NCBI GenBank assembly: GCA_947501445.1
Contig: CANMVS010000004.1
Coordinates: forward strand, 310,001 to 374,000
Direction of reading: 5' to 3'
DNA length: 64,000 nt
DNA from: an uncultured Rhizobiaceae group bacterium
Lineage (GTDB): Bacteria; Pseudomonadota; Alphaproteobacteria; Rhizobiales; Rhizobiaceae
Of the stretch, positions 1 to 9,729 are shown one piece after another. Numbering within the stretch: position 1 is the first letter of the stretch; each line of letters opens with the position of its first letter. The position numbers and the translations under genes are program-made. The notes under the pieces are model-generated. The model had not been told where the DNA came from. It searched no databases and worked only from the letters and a program-made list of their open reading frames with translations.

Positions 1-2447
1 ATGAGTTGGGCCTGATCCGCAAACTCAAATATGCGCCCTATTTTTTGACGGTCTATGACATTGTGCGTTTTGCCCGCAGCCAGGAAATTCTGTGTCAGGG
101 GCGCGGATCAGCGGCAAATTCAGCGGTCTGCTATTGTCTGGGCATAACGGAAGTTAATCCGGAAAAAATTGATCTTCTGTTTGAACGTTTCATCTCTGAA
201 GAACGCAATGAGCCGCCGGATATTGATGTTGATTTTGAACATGAAAGACGCGAGGAGGTCATTCAATATATCTATGAAAAATACGGCCGGGAGCGGGCCG
301 GACTTGCCGCAACCGTGATTACCTATCGCGGGCGTTCTGCCCTGCGTGAAGTGGGCAAGGTCTTTGAACTGTCCGATGATACCATAACTGCCATTTCCGG
401 TACCCGGTGGGGTTCTTCTTCTTCGCGGCTGGATGAGGACGATGCCCGACGGGCGGGGCTCGATCCGCATGACAAACATCTGATGCAGATCCTCGACATG
501 GCGACGCAGATTATCGGTTTCCCGCGCCATCTTTCCCAGCATGTGGGCGGTTTTGTCATTACCCGCGATCGTCTGAGCTCTGTGGTGCCCATTGAAAATG
601 CCGCCATGGATGACCGGACAGTTGTCGAGTGGGACAAGGACGATCTGGAGTGTCTTGGTATCCTCAAGATTGATGTGCTGGCGCTCGGCATGCTCAGTTG
701 TATTCGCAAGGCGTTTGAAATGCTTGATCAGCATTACGACAGGCGTGAGACCCTGGCTTCATTGCCGGATGACGACACCCAGGTCTATGACATGATCTGC
801 CGCGCCGATACCATCGGTGTTTTCCAGATCGAAAGCCGGGCGCAAATGTCCATGCTGCCAAGGCTCAAGCCCAGAACCTATTATGATCTGGTCATTGAGG
901 TGGCCATTGTCAGGCCGGGGCCCATTCAGGGAGACATGGTGCATCCCTATTTGCGCCGAAGGCAGGGAAAGGAGCCTGTGTCCTATCCAAAGGAAGAACT
1001 CAGGAATGTGCTGGCCAAAACGCTTGGTGTGCCGCTCTTTCAGGAGCAGGCCATGAATATCGCCATTGTAGCCGCCAATTTTGAACCCGGTGAAGCAGAC
1101 AAATTGCGCCGTGCCATGGCAACATTCAGGCGGGTTGGCACGATCCATTCCTTCCGCATCAAGATGGTTGAAGGGATGGTTGCCAATGGCTATGAACGCG
1201 AATTTGCCGAACATTGCTTCAGCCAGATTGAGGGCTTTGGTGATTATGGGTTTCCGGAAAGCCACGCCGCCAGTTTTGCCCTGCTTGTCTATGTATCCTG
1301 CTGGCTCAAATGCCATTATCCGGATGTGTTCTGTGCTGCCATTTTGAATGCCCAGCCGATGGGGTTTTATGCACCGGCGCAACTGGTGCGTGACGCCCGC
1401 GAACATGGTGTGGAGGTGCGCGCTGTCGACGTCAATCATTCCGGTTGGCTGTCCAGCCTGGAAAGGTGCGATAAAAGGGCTGCAAGACCTGCCATTGCTG
1501 CACGTCATGACAGTATGAAATCAGTCATGAAAAATACCCATGCGGTGCGGCTGGGCCTGCATCGGATCAAGGGCTTTGGCGAGGCTGAAGCCGAAGCGCT
1601 GCTTGAATATCGGGCTGGCGGCTATGACAGTGTGCGGGATCTGTGGATGCGTTCGGGTCTTTCACGCCGGGCCATGGAGCGATTGGCTGATGCGGATGCA
1701 TTCGCTTCCATCGGCCTTAGCCGCCGTGATGCGCTTTGGGCCGTGCGGGCCCTTGATCCTTTGAGTGCCGCTGAACGTTTGCCACTCTTTGCTCTTGCCG
1801 GTAGCAGGAACCTGCAAAAGGAGGCGGCCATCGCCCTGCCGCCGATGCCGCTGGGCGAGCAGGTGATCAACGATTATCGCAGCCTGTCCTTTTCACTCAA
1901 GGCACATCCGGTATCCTTTGTGCGTCAGGCACTGCAGCGTGCCGGTTATCGACAAAATGCCGAATTGCCAGATATCCGTGCCGGCCGTTTTATCGCGGTG
2001 GCCGGGCTTGTGCTTGTGCGTCAGCGGCCCGGCTCCGCAAAGGGAGTGGTTTTTGAAACCATTGAAGATGAAAGCGGCGTCGCCAATATCATTGTCTGGC
2101 CGAAAGTCTTTGAGCGTTACAGGACCATTGTCCTTGGCAGCCGCTTTGTCGGCATTCGTGGTGCGTTGCAATCCCAGGATGGCGTCATCCATGTCGTTGC
2201 CAGACAGCTGGAAGATCTGACGCCCCTCATGGCTGACCTTTCGGATGCGGACGCGCCGATTGATGCACTTGCCCATGCCGATGAGGTCAAACGTGAACCG
2301 GTTGATCCCAGAGAACGGCAAGAAAAACCACGAAAAAACGGGCGGGGGCAATTGCAGCAGATGGTTGAGCAGGCACCACAAATGCGCAAGACTGCCCAAC
2401 ACGGAGCAACCCGTGGTGTCCTGCCGACAGGGCGCAATTTTCACTGA
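1..2447 (+). CDS. dnaE2: Error-prone DNA polymerase DnaE2 (ImuC), 5' end outside window
   Basis: Translesion DNA polymerase of the C family, active in SOS mutagenesis with ImuA/ImuB. The reading frame is open from the first bases, so the PHP domain and N-terminal palm lie upstream; about 815 residues are present. The palm motif PDIDVDF (about residue 71) carries two catalytic Asp and LKIDVLALG (about 222) the third. A helix-hairpin-helix region follows, then a C-terminal OB fold around [16 protein letters not shown]. The extreme C-terminus is Lys/Arg/Gln rich and looks disordered. The E-G-L-I-R-K start of the visible part and the R-G-S-A-A-N-S motif match DnaE2 rather than DnaE1. In many alphaproteobacteria imuA and imuB sit directly upstream, which cannot be checked here. 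Family identity is secure; gene length is unknown. Confidence 0.95.
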   Translation, partial: ELGLIRKLKYAPYFLTVYDIVRFARSQEILCQGRGSAANSAVCYCLGITEVNPEKIDLLFERFISEERNEPPDIDVDFEHERREEVIQYIYEKYGRERAGLAATVITYRGRSALREVGKVFELSDDTITAISGTRWGSSSSRLDEDDARRAGLDPHDKHLMQILDMATQIIGFPRHLSQHVGGFVITRDRLSSVVPIENAAMDDRTVVEWDKDDLECLGILKIDVLALGMLSCIRKAFEMLDQHYDRRETLASLPDDDTQVYDMICRADTIGVFQIESRAQMSMLPRLKPRTYYDLVIEVAIVRPGPIQGDMVHPYLRRRQGKEPVSYPKEELRNVLAKTLGVPLFQEQAMNIAIVAANFEPGEADKLRRAMATFRRVGTIHSFRIKMVEGMVANGYEREFAEHCFSQIEGFGDYGFPESHAASFALLVYVSCWLKCHYPDVFCAAILNAQPMGFYAPAQLVRDAREHGVEVRAVDVNHSGWLSSLERCDKRAARPAIAARHDSMKSVMKNTHAVRLGLHRIKGFGEAEAEALLEYRAGGYDSVRDLWMRSGLSRRAMERLADADAFASIGLSRRDALWAVRALDPLSAAERLPLFALAGSRNLQKEAAIALPPMPLGEQVINDYRSLSFSLKAHPVSFVRQALQRAGYRQNAELPDIRAGRFIAVAGLVLVRQRPGSAKGVVFETIEDESGVANIIVWPKVFERYRTIVLGSRFVGIRGALQSQDGVIHVVARQLEDLTPLMADLSDADAPIDALAHADEVKREPVDPRERQEKPRKNGRGQLQQMVEQAPQMRKTAQHGATRGVLPTGRNFH

Positions 2448-2500
2448 GGCGGAAATCGGATGTTCACAGGAACGCACCACTGCCCTGCATCCTGATACCC

Positions 2501-2887
2501 TCAATCGCCCGGCGGCAGAGGTCTGGTCAGAATGAAAAGGCTTACAGCAGACAGAACCACCAGCTGAATAATGATAATTCGCGTCGGTGCACCCAACAGG
2601 AAGCTCGCTGCAAAAACCGCAATAATGGCCCCGACAGCCATTTTCTTGGCGCGACTGGAAATGGCGCCATGGGCCTGCCAGTCACGGATCGGTGGCCCAA
2701 GCCGCGGATGGTTTACCAGCCAGTCGTGCAGTCGCTGCGATCCCCTGGCAAAACAATAGGCGGCCAGCAACAAAAAAGGGGTCGTTGGTAAAAGTGGCAG
2801 CACAATACCAATGATACCGGCACCAAGAGAGGCGATACCTGCAATCAGCCAAAACAATCTGACAAATTGGCTGTTGGATTGCTTCAA
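2501..2887 (-). CDS. DUF454 (YbaN-like) inner-membrane protein
   Basis: Small integral membrane protein of the DUF454/YbaN family, function unknown. The N-terminal part holds the family signature: a hydrophobic helix, then LPLLPTTPFLLLAAYCFARGS, with P-T-T-P-F and C-F-A-R-S/G as the diagnostic pieces. Two further hydrophobic segments lie near the C-terminus. The start is uncertain: a TTG at 2887 overlaps the TGA of the upstream decarboxylase gene as TTGA, while an in-frame TTG at 2908 would give 7 more residues and a 25-bp overlap; neither has a clear ribosome-binding site. It is almost certainly translationally coupled to the decarboxylase gene. Confidence 0.8.
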   Translation of the reverse strand: MKQSNSQFVRLFWLIAGIASLGAGIIGIVLPLLPTTPFLLLAAYCFARGSQRLHDWLVNHPRLGPPIRDWQAHGAISSRAKKMAVGAIIAVFAASFLLGAPTRIIIIQLVVLSAVSLFILTRPLPPGD

Positions 2888-4293
2888 AGGGCCCGCGCCA
2901 ATTCGCAAATCGTTTCAAAGGCTATGGTGATATCGTTCTCTTCCATTTCATAGGAACCGGCGGTAAATCGGATCACCTGCATGCCACCATGTAATGTCTG
3001 TGTCAGATATATGCGACCATCATCATTGATTGTGTTGACCAGTCGCCGATTGAGTTCGTCAAGATCACCTTCGTAGCCGGGCGGTGCGTAGCGAAAGGAA
3101 AACAGCGCCAGGACCGGTTGTGAGGTTACCTCAAAATCGCTTTCACCCTGTAGCTGTGTGGCCAGTTTCTGTGTCCAGTTCACATGATTGCGTATCATGG
3201 TGCGCAGGCCTTCAAGCCCATAGGCCCGCAGCAGGAACCAGATTTTTAGCGCCCTGAACCGGCGACCCAACTGTACAGACCACTCACTGAAATTGACAAG
3301 GCCCTCCTTGCCATAGGTCTTCAGATACTCCGGTTGAATGGCCAGCGTGCGCACCAGTGCTTCGGGTTCGCGCACAAAATGGGCGGAACATTCCATTGGC
3401 GCACCCAGCCATTTATGCGGGTTAAAGACAATGCTGTCGGCCATTTCCACGCCCTGCCACAAATGTCTGTACTCCGGGCAGATCATTGCTGACCCGGCCC
3501 AGGCAGCATCAACATGAATAAAAAGGTCCTCCCGGCGTCCCAAGGCGCAAAGGGCTTCAACGTTGTCAGTTGCACCAATGGATGTACCGCCAACACAAAC
3601 AACCAGCCCGGCAGGCAGATATCCGGCTTTGCGGTCGGCATCAATGGCTTCCTGCAGCAGGTCTGCGCGCATGGCGCCCTTTGCATCAATGGGGATATGC
3701 ACCAGATTGTCCTGCCCCAGGCCCGCTACCCACATCGCCTTGTCGATCGAGCTATGGGTGCCTTTGGATGCGTAAACCCGCAGGGTTTTTTGACCAGCAA
3801 GGCCGGTCTTGTTGCCGGTCCAGTTCAACGCACGCTCACGCATGGTTAAAATGGCACAAAGGGTGGAAGAGGATGCCGTGTCCTGAAATGTGCCTTTGAA
3901 TTCTTCGGGCAGATCAAGCGCCTGGCGCAGCCAATCCACCATTTTAACCTCGAGCTCAGTGGCAGCAGGGGATGTCTGCCAAAGCATGCACTGGGCGCCA
4001 ATTGTATTGGCGAGTTGCTCGGCAATCAGCGCAGCAGGCGCAGCATTGCTGGGAAAATAGGCAAAAAACCGCGGATGTTGCCAATGGGTCATGCCGCCCG
4101 GAATAATACGGTCAAAATCCGCAAAGATGGTTTCCATGTCCTGGGCCATCTCAGGGGGCACTTCTTCAATGAGCTTGCCGATCTCGCCCGGCTTGACCTG
4201 CGCGCGAACGGGCCGATCATCCAGCGTTTCCCTGTAGTCGGCAGACCAGTCACTGGCCTTGTGTGACCATTTACGAAATTCATTATTGTCCAT
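2884..4293 (-). CDS. Group II PLP-dependent amino acid decarboxylase (aromatic-type)
   Basis: Pyridoxal-phosphate enzyme of the DOPA/tyrosine/tryptophan decarboxylase family, cytoplasmic, expected to release CO2 from an aromatic L-amino acid to give the amine. The PLP-binding lysine is in NPHKWLG (about residue 296), the cofactor-clamping Asp in HVDAAWAGS, and the N-terminal WQHPRFFAYFPS and TSPAATELE blocks are typical of this family. Length (469 aa) matches. The start is taken at 4293 because AGGA lies 8 nt upstream; a longer frame begins at 4317 without such a site. It overlaps the DUF454 gene by the TTGA junction. Substrate cannot be read from sequence; tyrosine, DOPA, tryptophan or phenylalanine are all possible. 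Confidence 0.9.
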   Translation of the reverse strand: MDNNEFRKWSHKASDWSADYRETLDDRPVRAQVKPGEIGKLIEEVPPEMAQDMETIFADFDRIIPGGMTHWQHPRFFAYFPSNAAPAALIAEQLANTIGAQCMLWQTSPAATELEVKMVDWLRQALDLPEEFKGTFQDTASSSTLCAILTMRERALNWTGNKTGLAGQKTLRVYASKGTHSSIDKAMWVAGLGQDNLVHIPIDAKGAMRADLLQEAIDADRKAGYLPAGLVVCVGGTSIGATDNVEALCALGRREDLFIHVDAAWAGSAMICPEYRHLWQGVEMADSIVFNPHKWLGAPMECSAHFVREPEALVRTLAIQPEYLKTYGKEGLVNFSEWSVQLGRRFRALKIWFLLRAYGLEGLRTMIRNHVNWTQKLATQLQGESDFEVTSQPVLALFSFRYAPPGYEGDLDELNRRLVNTINDDGRIYLTQTLHGGMQVIRFTAGSYEMEENDITIAFETICELARAL

Positions 4294-4424
4294 CGGATGA
4301 TTCCTGTTTACCGCCAACTCAGACTAGACAAGCCGGGCGTCAGAATCCAGTTGGAGTGACCGATAAATAATTAACAGGTTCAGTATTTTGTTTGCGCCAG
4401 GTTTCAAGACTGCATCATGTGTGA

Positions 4425-4460
4425 TGTTTTGCCGATCCCGTCAAAACCTGAATTGCCCTA
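4425..4460. repeat. 99-bp MITE-like repeat, half copy
   Basis: Right half of the dispersed palindromic element (hairpin arms GTTTTG / CAAAACCTGAAT). It abuts the end of the autotransporter gene and contributes its TAG stop (complement strand 4460-4458). Confidence 0.75.
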
Positions 4461-6380
4461 ATTCAGTGCAAATGAAAGCCGGGCGCCGCCCCACAGACTG
4501 TCCACGCCATTCTCCCCAATGCGCAAACCGCCGTTAAAAGACAGATTGGCAGATTGAAAAACGGTCGTTTCCAAACCGCTGGAAAAGCTAAACCAATCTT
4601 CAAGCCCAGCATCAACAGGCATGGAAAACAGCATGCCCTCAGCCGCTGTGAGACCGCTGACAATGGAGCGGCTGCCTGCGTTAAAATCATGATTGTAGGC
4701 TGCATCGAACCACAGGTTGGCGTCGCGTCCATTGATATTTATCGTCGATGCAACCTGCGCTCCAACGGAACCGATCAGCGATTCCCGACTTTGATCTTCA
4801 AATGTAAAGGTGCTCCAGGCGTGTCCACTTTCGGTATATCCGTTGACATCGACATTCTGATACGTCAGCGCAATTGTGGGTGTTATACCAAATTGCCCAT
4901 GATTGAATGTGTATCCGGTTTCAACGGTTGCTGAAACATAATGTCCATCCGTACTACCGTTTTGTGTAATGCTTCCCTGATAAAGGGCATAACGGCGCTC
5001 AATCGAATCGTAGTTCAGCCAACCATAGGTACCCATGGCGCGAACAAACAGGTCTCCCATCGTTGCCCTGGCGTAGGCTGATGCTGAATAGAAATTCAGA
5101 TCAAATTGTCCGAAATCATTGGGAAAATCAAAATTTCCACCGCTATAGCCAGCCATGAGGCCTGCGAGGAAATTGGCCCCGTCGGCATATTCAATTCCGC
5201 CCAGTATGGTTCCCTGAGCACCCTTTGCGCCCTGTCCGGGCTCATTGCCATCAAGATCAATGTATCCAGCAAGACCATCTGCAAAGAACCGGAATCCTTC
5301 CTCTGTCTGACGGTTGCGGGTGGTCCTATTGTCAAAATGCTGGTCAATCTGTTGTCCAAGCACCAGGGGGACTTCGGCCAGATAGGCATATTGGCCAGGC
5401 GCTGATAGAATTGACTGAATGTATTGTCCAAGGGCTATATGCCCCGCGCCAGACGGATGCAGTCCGCCATCCCAAAGATATTGATTGGGATCAGCCCCGG
5501 CAACCAATGTGTCCGTGGTGCAGAAAATGGCGTCTGTAATTGATGCAAGACAGGCGGCCTGGGTTGTATTTGTAAAACCGTAGTTACCATCAGGTTTGCC
5601 AAGTTCAACGAAAAGGCCATGTATATCCAGATATATGAACTTGGTGCTGTTGTGGCTCTTGAGAGCGTCGAGCAATGTGCGATTATAAAGATCTACAGCG
5701 CCCGCCACAGTGACGCGATCAATAGGCGTAAATTGATCCCCGGCGGGGGTAGCACCCAGATTATTGGTGTTCAAAATCATGATCGAATTTGCACCGGAAT
5801 CACCCAGTGCCTTGGATAAATCCGATGTTGCTTCAGCAGATGCCGCAATAACAGCCAGTGCGGCTGCGAGTGTCTTATCACCATTTTGTGCGGCCCTCAG
5901 TTCCCGAATAATCGTATTGCCACCGCCTTCGACTGCAAACAGGGCATTGGGGTCCGCATTTCCGCCAGTACCCGCCAGATAGAGGCCTATCTGGTCTGCC
6001 ACTGAACGGGTATTATATTCATATTCACCTGATCCCGTCACCGCAGCGCCACCTTGCGCATAATTCGTGCCGCCATTGTTTTGTGTTGCCGGATCATTGA
6101 CATTGGAAGTTGTATCGACCACCAAATTTGCATCTATGTCAAAACCATAATTCCCGCCAATGTGCTGGTTCCAGACTTTCAGCGGGTTAATGGTCCAGCG
6201 CCGCTGATCGAATGTCTGTCCGTTGAATACATAAGATCCGTCCGCGTCGGGTACGAGGTAGGTGCCGGCATCGCTATAGCTGCCACCAAAAATGAAAAAA
6301 TTTGAGAATGCCCGGGCAGAGGATGGGATACATAATATTGAGATTACCAAACACGCCGCAATACTAATAAATTTGTTCAA
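4458..6380 (-). CDS. Autotransporter with GDSL/SGNH esterase passenger
   Basis: Outer-membrane esterase of the EstA/ApeE type. A signal peptide occupies about residues 1-24 (ends SARA). The passenger is an SGNH hydrolase: block I is FGGSYSDAG with Ser34 as nucleophile, an oxyanion-type GGGN occurs near residue 155, and block V is DGGLHPSGAGH (about 305) with Asp and His of the triad. Residues from about 365 to 640 form a 12-strand autotransporter barrel ending in an aromatic/hydrophobic pattern (RLSFALN). Block I has GGS where the family normally has GDS, so one oxyanion-region residue is altered. The gene is monocistronic, preceded by about 370 bp of AT-rich DNA, and its stop codon TAG is formed by the edge of a dispersed repeat. 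Substrate is probably a short-chain ester or lipid. Confidence 0.9.
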   Translation of the reverse strand: MNKFISIAACLVISILCIPSSARAFSNFFIFGGSYSDAGTYLVPDADGSYVFNGQTFDQRRWTINPLKVWNQHIGGNYGFDIDANLVVDTTSNVNDPATQNNGGTNYAQGGAAVTGSGEYEYNTRSVADQIGLYLAGTGGNADPNALFAVEGGGNTIIRELRAAQNGDKTLAAALAVIAASAEATSDLSKALGDSGANSIMILNTNNLGATPAGDQFTPIDRVTVAGAVDLYNRTLLDALKSHNSTKFIYLDIHGLFVELGKPDGNYGFTNTTQAACLASITDAIFCTTDTLVAGADPNQYLWDGGLHPSGAGHIALGQYIQSILSAPGQYAYLAEVPLVLGQQIDQHFDNRTTRNRQTEEGFRFFADGLAGYIDLDGNEPGQGAKGAQGTILGGIEYADGANFLAGLMAGYSGGNFDFPNDFGQFDLNFYSASAYARATMGDLFVRAMGTYGWLNYDSIERRYALYQGSITQNGSTDGHYVSATVETGYTFNHGQFGITPTIALTYQNVDVNGYTESGHAWSTFTFEDQSRESLIGSVGAQVASTININGRDANLWFDAAYNHDFNAGSRSIVSGLTAAEGMLFSMPVDAGLEDWFSFSSGLETTVFQSANLSFNGGLRIGENGVDSLWGGARLSFALN

Positions 6381-6640
6381 GGTAATACCTATATCATCAA
6401 ATAATTAAGTAATGCTGTAAGTAGTTATTGTAATTATAAATACTTTGCAACCTCAATTTAAGAGCGGTGATATGATATCTGACAGGGAATTTCTCGACGG
6501 TAATACAACTTGCCGGCGGCAATCCATGGTTTCATTCACGTGCAGCCATGCGAGCCAGAAATTACATTCCCAACCGGTTTGTCACTTTGTCTGTGAAGGT
6601 ACGATATACCTGCCAGGCTGACGGCCACAGCTAAGGCTGT
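6381..6640. other. Intergenic, AT-rich region upstream of autotransporter
   Basis: No gene is supported here. The part next to 6380 is strongly A+T rich and likely carries the autotransporter promoter; no clear -35/-10 pair could be singled out. Confidence 0.5.
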
Positions 6641-6739
6641 ATGCATTCATGGATCAGCATATTGGGTATAATGTCCAATGCATCAACAAAATCAAAGACC
6701 GACACCAATGTCCTGTCTCTGACAAAACGTGAGACGGTC
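6641..6739. repeat. 99-bp MITE-like repeat, degenerate copy
   Basis: The inner part (ATGCATCAACAAAATCAAAG and the ACAAAACGTGAGACGGTC end) matches the family consensus; the other hairpin is eroded. The span is still compatible with 99 bp. Located just beyond the stop of the aldo/keto reductase. Confidence 0.65.
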
Positions 6740-6750
6740 CAACCGGATGT

Positions 6751-7725
6751 CTATCCAATTGTTTCTTCGCGCCGGTCGGTGGCGGGTGCCGGTGTTCTGG
6801 ACAGTGCACAGATACGTTCGTGCAGTTCATTGCTCATTGCAATGTCGGCTGCACCAAGGCTGGGCATGAGTTGCTCGACATTGCGGGCACCGATGATCGG
6901 GCTTGTTATGGCCGGATGTGCGCCTGCCCAGGCGACGGCAAGGGATACCGGATGCAGCCCTTCGGAAACAGCCAGATCAGAAAAATCCCGTGCCGTGTCC
7001 ATCACCCAGTCTTCGCCATAACGCGAAGCATAGACAGTATTGTCGGTAATTCTGCCGGTGCCAGCTGCCCGGTCCGACGCATATTTTCCGCTTAACAACC
7101 CGCCGCCCAGCGGGCTGTAACTGATTACACCCAGGTTCTCTGCCTCGGCCATCGGTAATATTTCGATTTCCGCCTGACGTTTGACCAGGTTGTACATGGG
7201 TTGAATGACGTCAAAACGCGACCAGCCCATACGCTCGCTGATACCCAGTGCCTTTGACACCTGCCATGCCGCAAAGTTGGAAGCGCCGGTATAAAGAACC
7301 TTGCCGGCGCGCACCAGATCTTCCAATGCACGCAGGGACTCTTCCACCGGTGTATGTGCATCCCAGCGGTGCAGAAACAGCACATCAATTCTGTCGGTAT
7401 TCAACCGCTTCAGACTGTCTTCAACCGCACGGGCAATGTGGCGGCGGCTTGAGCCACGCGCATTCACATCATTGCCAACCGGAAAATAGCATTTTGAAGT
7501 CACCACCAGGTCATCGCGCTCATTGGCCATGAATTGACCAAGCATCTCTTCAGACAGGCCGCCATTGTAAACATTGGCGCAATCAAAAAAATTAATGCCC
7601 CTGTCGCGGCAGGCCCTGTAGACCGCCTGAGCGGTATCAAAATCAGCATCACCACCGAACGACATGGTGCCGAGGCACAGTTGGGACACCTGAACACCCG
7701 TGCGGCCTAGAGGTTTCGTTTTCAT
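6751..7725 (-). CDS. Aldo/keto reductase
   Basis: NADPH-dependent oxidoreductase of the AKR superfamily, cytoplasmic TIM barrel, 324 aa. The first strand MKTKPLGRTGVQVS is typical. The active site is visible as FFDCANVYNGG (Asp48, Tyr53), VVTSKCY (Lys near 78) and FLHRWD (His near 119). The NADP-binding C-terminal loop is represented by PIIGARNVEQL. The start ATG at 7725 has GGAG 6 nt upstream. The DMT-family exporter gene lies 35 bp upstream on the same strand, so the two may be cotranscribed. Sequence resembles the YajO/YhdN/aryl-alcohol dehydrogenase-like group; physiological substrate unknown. Confidence 0.92.
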   Translation of the reverse strand: MKTKPLGRTGVQVSQLCLGTMSFGGDADFDTAQAVYRACRDRGINFFDCANVYNGGLSEEMLGQFMANERDDLVVTSKCYFPVGNDVNARGSSRRHIARAVEDSLKRLNTDRIDVLFLHRWDAHTPVEESLRALEDLVRAGKVLYTGASNFAAWQVSKALGISERMGWSRFDVIQPMYNLVKRQAEIEILPMAEAENLGVISYSPLGGGLLSGKYASDRAAGTGRITDNTVYASRYGEDWVMDTARDFSDLAVSEGLHPVSLAVAWAGAHPAITSPIIGARNVEQLMPSLGAADIAMSNELHERICALSRTPAPATDRREETIG

Positions 7726-7760
7726 GGATGCTCCAATCGCGGATTTTCAAATGGCAGTAA

Positions 7761-8654
7761 TCAGGGCGTTGATACCGGGTACTGTTTCTTGGACGTTCCT
7801 GTTGCCGTTTTGAGATTCAACAGATTGCCGACCAGAATGAGTGTTGCTCCGGCTATCGTATATATATCGACCACTTCATTGTAGACAAGCCAGCCGGCAA
7901 GTGCCGTCAGGGGTACCCGCAGGAAATCCATTGGTACCACAACAGTGGCATCCGCATGGGTCATCGCCTTGGCCATGCAGAAGTGCGAGAATGTGCCGCA
8001 AATGGCGACGAGGACAATCCAGCCCCAAAGCTGGTTCGGCACCGGTTGCCAATAATACCAGGCCGGGACGAGGCCGATAATGGCCTGAATAATCAACATC
8101 CAGAATATGATTTGCACAACGCTGTCGGTGCGGGTCAATGTCTTGACCAGTATGACGGAAATGCTGAAACCAACCGCCGCGTAAAACGAGATCAGCTGAC
8201 CGACATCAATGTTTTGCGCATCCGGACGCACGATGATCCAAACCCCAATAAGACCCAGTACAACGGCAGCCACCTTCCAGCCATTCATCTTTTCGCCAAT
8301 GAACAGCACTGCCAGCAGTGCGGTCCAAATGGGCATGGTGAACTCGATGGATACAACCTGTGCCAGAGGAATCAGTGTGACAGCCACCAGCCAGGCATAT
8401 TGAGCGGTATAGTGAACGGCATTGCGCCAGATGTGCCGCCATGGGTGTTGTGATTTCATCGCCGAAAACCCGCCGGCAGACAGGACCAGCGGCATCAAAA
8501 GTATAAAGCCGATTATCGCGCGCAGTTCCATCACCTGAAATGCGCTCAACTGGCTTACGGTTTCACGTCCGGCGATCGCCATGGTTACCATGGCGGCGAG
8601 CCAGCCACCCATCCACATTGCCGCTTTTGAATTGGATTGTATCGGGACACTCAT
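7761..8654 (-). CDS. EamA/DMT-family transporter
   Basis: Inner-membrane permease of the drug/metabolite transporter superfamily, about 298 aa with ten hydrophobic segments arranged as two EamA repeats (roughly residues 10-140 and 150-285). The first repeat ends with GEKMNGWKVAAVVLGLIGV and the second with LVYNEVVDIYTIAGATLILVG, the repeated W-x-x-x-x-G-x-x-L-x-x-x-G pattern of the family. The start is uncertain: ATG at 8654 (MSVP) is used, a GTG at 8663 is in frame, neither has a strong ribosome site. It precedes the aldo/keto reductase gene by 35 bp. Likely exports or imports a small metabolite; no specificity can be assigned. Confidence 0.88.
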   Translation of the reverse strand: MSVPIQSNSKAAMWMGGWLAAMVTMAIAGRETVSQLSAFQVMELRAIIGFILLMPLVLSAGGFSAMKSQHPWRHIWRNAVHYTAQYAWLVAVTLIPLAQVVSIEFTMPIWTALLAVLFIGEKMNGWKVAAVVLGLIGVWIIVRPDAQNIDVGQLISFYAAVGFSISVILVKTLTRTDSVVQIIFWMLIIQAIIGLVPAWYYWQPVPNQLWGWIVLVAICGTFSHFCMAKAMTHADATVVVPMDFLRVPLTALAGWLVYNEVVDIYTIAGATLILVGNLLNLKTATGTSKKQYPVSTP

Positions 8655-8758
8655 GGCCGCCACTGATAGGCAATTCCATGCGCCATCGCAATTGGCATTT
8701 TGCCATAAAATGAGTGAGATAGTGTCAGCAATGCGTCTGCAATGGTGATTGTGTGGCC

Positions 8759-9457
8759 CTATTCGTCTTCAAAAACGGAGCGTATCTCATCCAGCGGTTT
8801 TTTGATTTTGGCTACCGCAGGGACCTCGGCATTGCTGGCCGGGTGACCCACCGCAAGGATCATCACCGGCTTTTCCGATGCGGGTCTGCCCACCAGATCG
8901 TTGAGAAAGCGCATCGGGTTCGGTGTGTGGGTGAGTGCCGACAGACCGGCATGATGCAGGGCTGCAATCAGAAACCCGGTCGCGATACCGACACTCTCCG
9001 GAACGTAGTAGTTTTTGTAGCGGCTTCCATCCTCAAAGGTTCCATAGCGCTGTGCGAAGACCAGGATCAGCCAGGGCGCAATTTCAAGATGCGGTTTCGA
9101 GCCATCTGTGCCAATGGGTTCAAGCGCCTTCAACCACTCATCACCGGCGCCGCCAGCATAGAATTTTTTCTCCTCGACCTCCGCCTCACGGCGGATTGCG
9201 CTTTTGAGACGCGGCGCGTTTATGGCAGCAAAATGCCAGGGCTGGTGGTTGGCACCACTGGGCGCGGTCCCCGCTGTAAGGATGCATTTGTCGATGATAC
9301 CACGGGGCACCGGTCTGTTGGAAAACTGCCTGACCGTATGGCGCTGACGCATCTTTTCGTAAAAGGTGTCGGCGGCGGCCTGCATCTGGGTGTCTGTCAG
9401 CTCCTGCCGGTCCGGCAGTGCCATGGGTGAATAGGACATGTGCTGTTTTGCAAACAT
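8759..9457 (-). CDS. Nitroreductase-family FMN oxidoreductase
   Basis: FMN-dependent NAD(P)H oxidoreductase of the nitroreductase family (about 232 aa). The FMN-binding N-terminal motif MRQRHTVRQFSNRPV, the APSGANHQPWHF phosphate/flavin segment and the C-terminal PASEKPVMILAVGHPA block are clear. The start is placed at 9457 because AGGAGG stands 4 nt upstream; a longer frame to 9511 adds residues without family similarity. The length and sequence fit the BluB/iodotyrosine-deiodinase-like branch of the superfamily better than the NfsB branch, but this is inference. It is divergent from the GMC oxidoreductase gene with about 270 bp between. Confidence 0.88.
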   Translation of the reverse strand: MFAKQHMSYSPMALPDRQELTDTQMQAAADTFYEKMRQRHTVRQFSNRPVPRGIIDKCILTAGTAPSGANHQPWHFAAINAPRLKSAIRREAEVEEKKFYAGGAGDEWLKALEPIGTDGSKPHLEIAPWLILVFAQRYGTFEDGSRYKNYYVPESVGIATGFLIAALHHAGLSALTHTPNPMRFLNDLVGRPASEKPVMILAVGHPASNAEVPAVAKIKKPLDEIRSVFEDE

Positions 9458-9729
9458 GTCGCCTCCTTGTTTTGTGTGGCTCCTTCGTACCCATGCGCGG
9501 GCCTTTGTCAAACCCGCATGTTATTATCGAGGGGTATATTATGTCGATGCCGGTTGGTCATCCATCGGTTAATTTGTGCAGGAGTAAACCAGCCGCTGAC
9601 CATTTCATGTTTTGTGCAGGATTTAACCTTCGACCAATTCACCATTGCTGTATCGGGCGGGAAAAGGATATGAGCAATGGCAGGGGAGATGCGCCGCGCG
9701 GGCGCAATGCAAAACGGGGTGCGAGAACG

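Noticed and set aside
759-1508. 249-codon minus-strand frame in dnaE2
   Set aside because: Antisense shadow of conserved polymerase sequence.
5106-5405. Plus-strand frames inside the autotransporter gene
   Set aside because: They are antisense to a well-supported barrel/SGNH protein.
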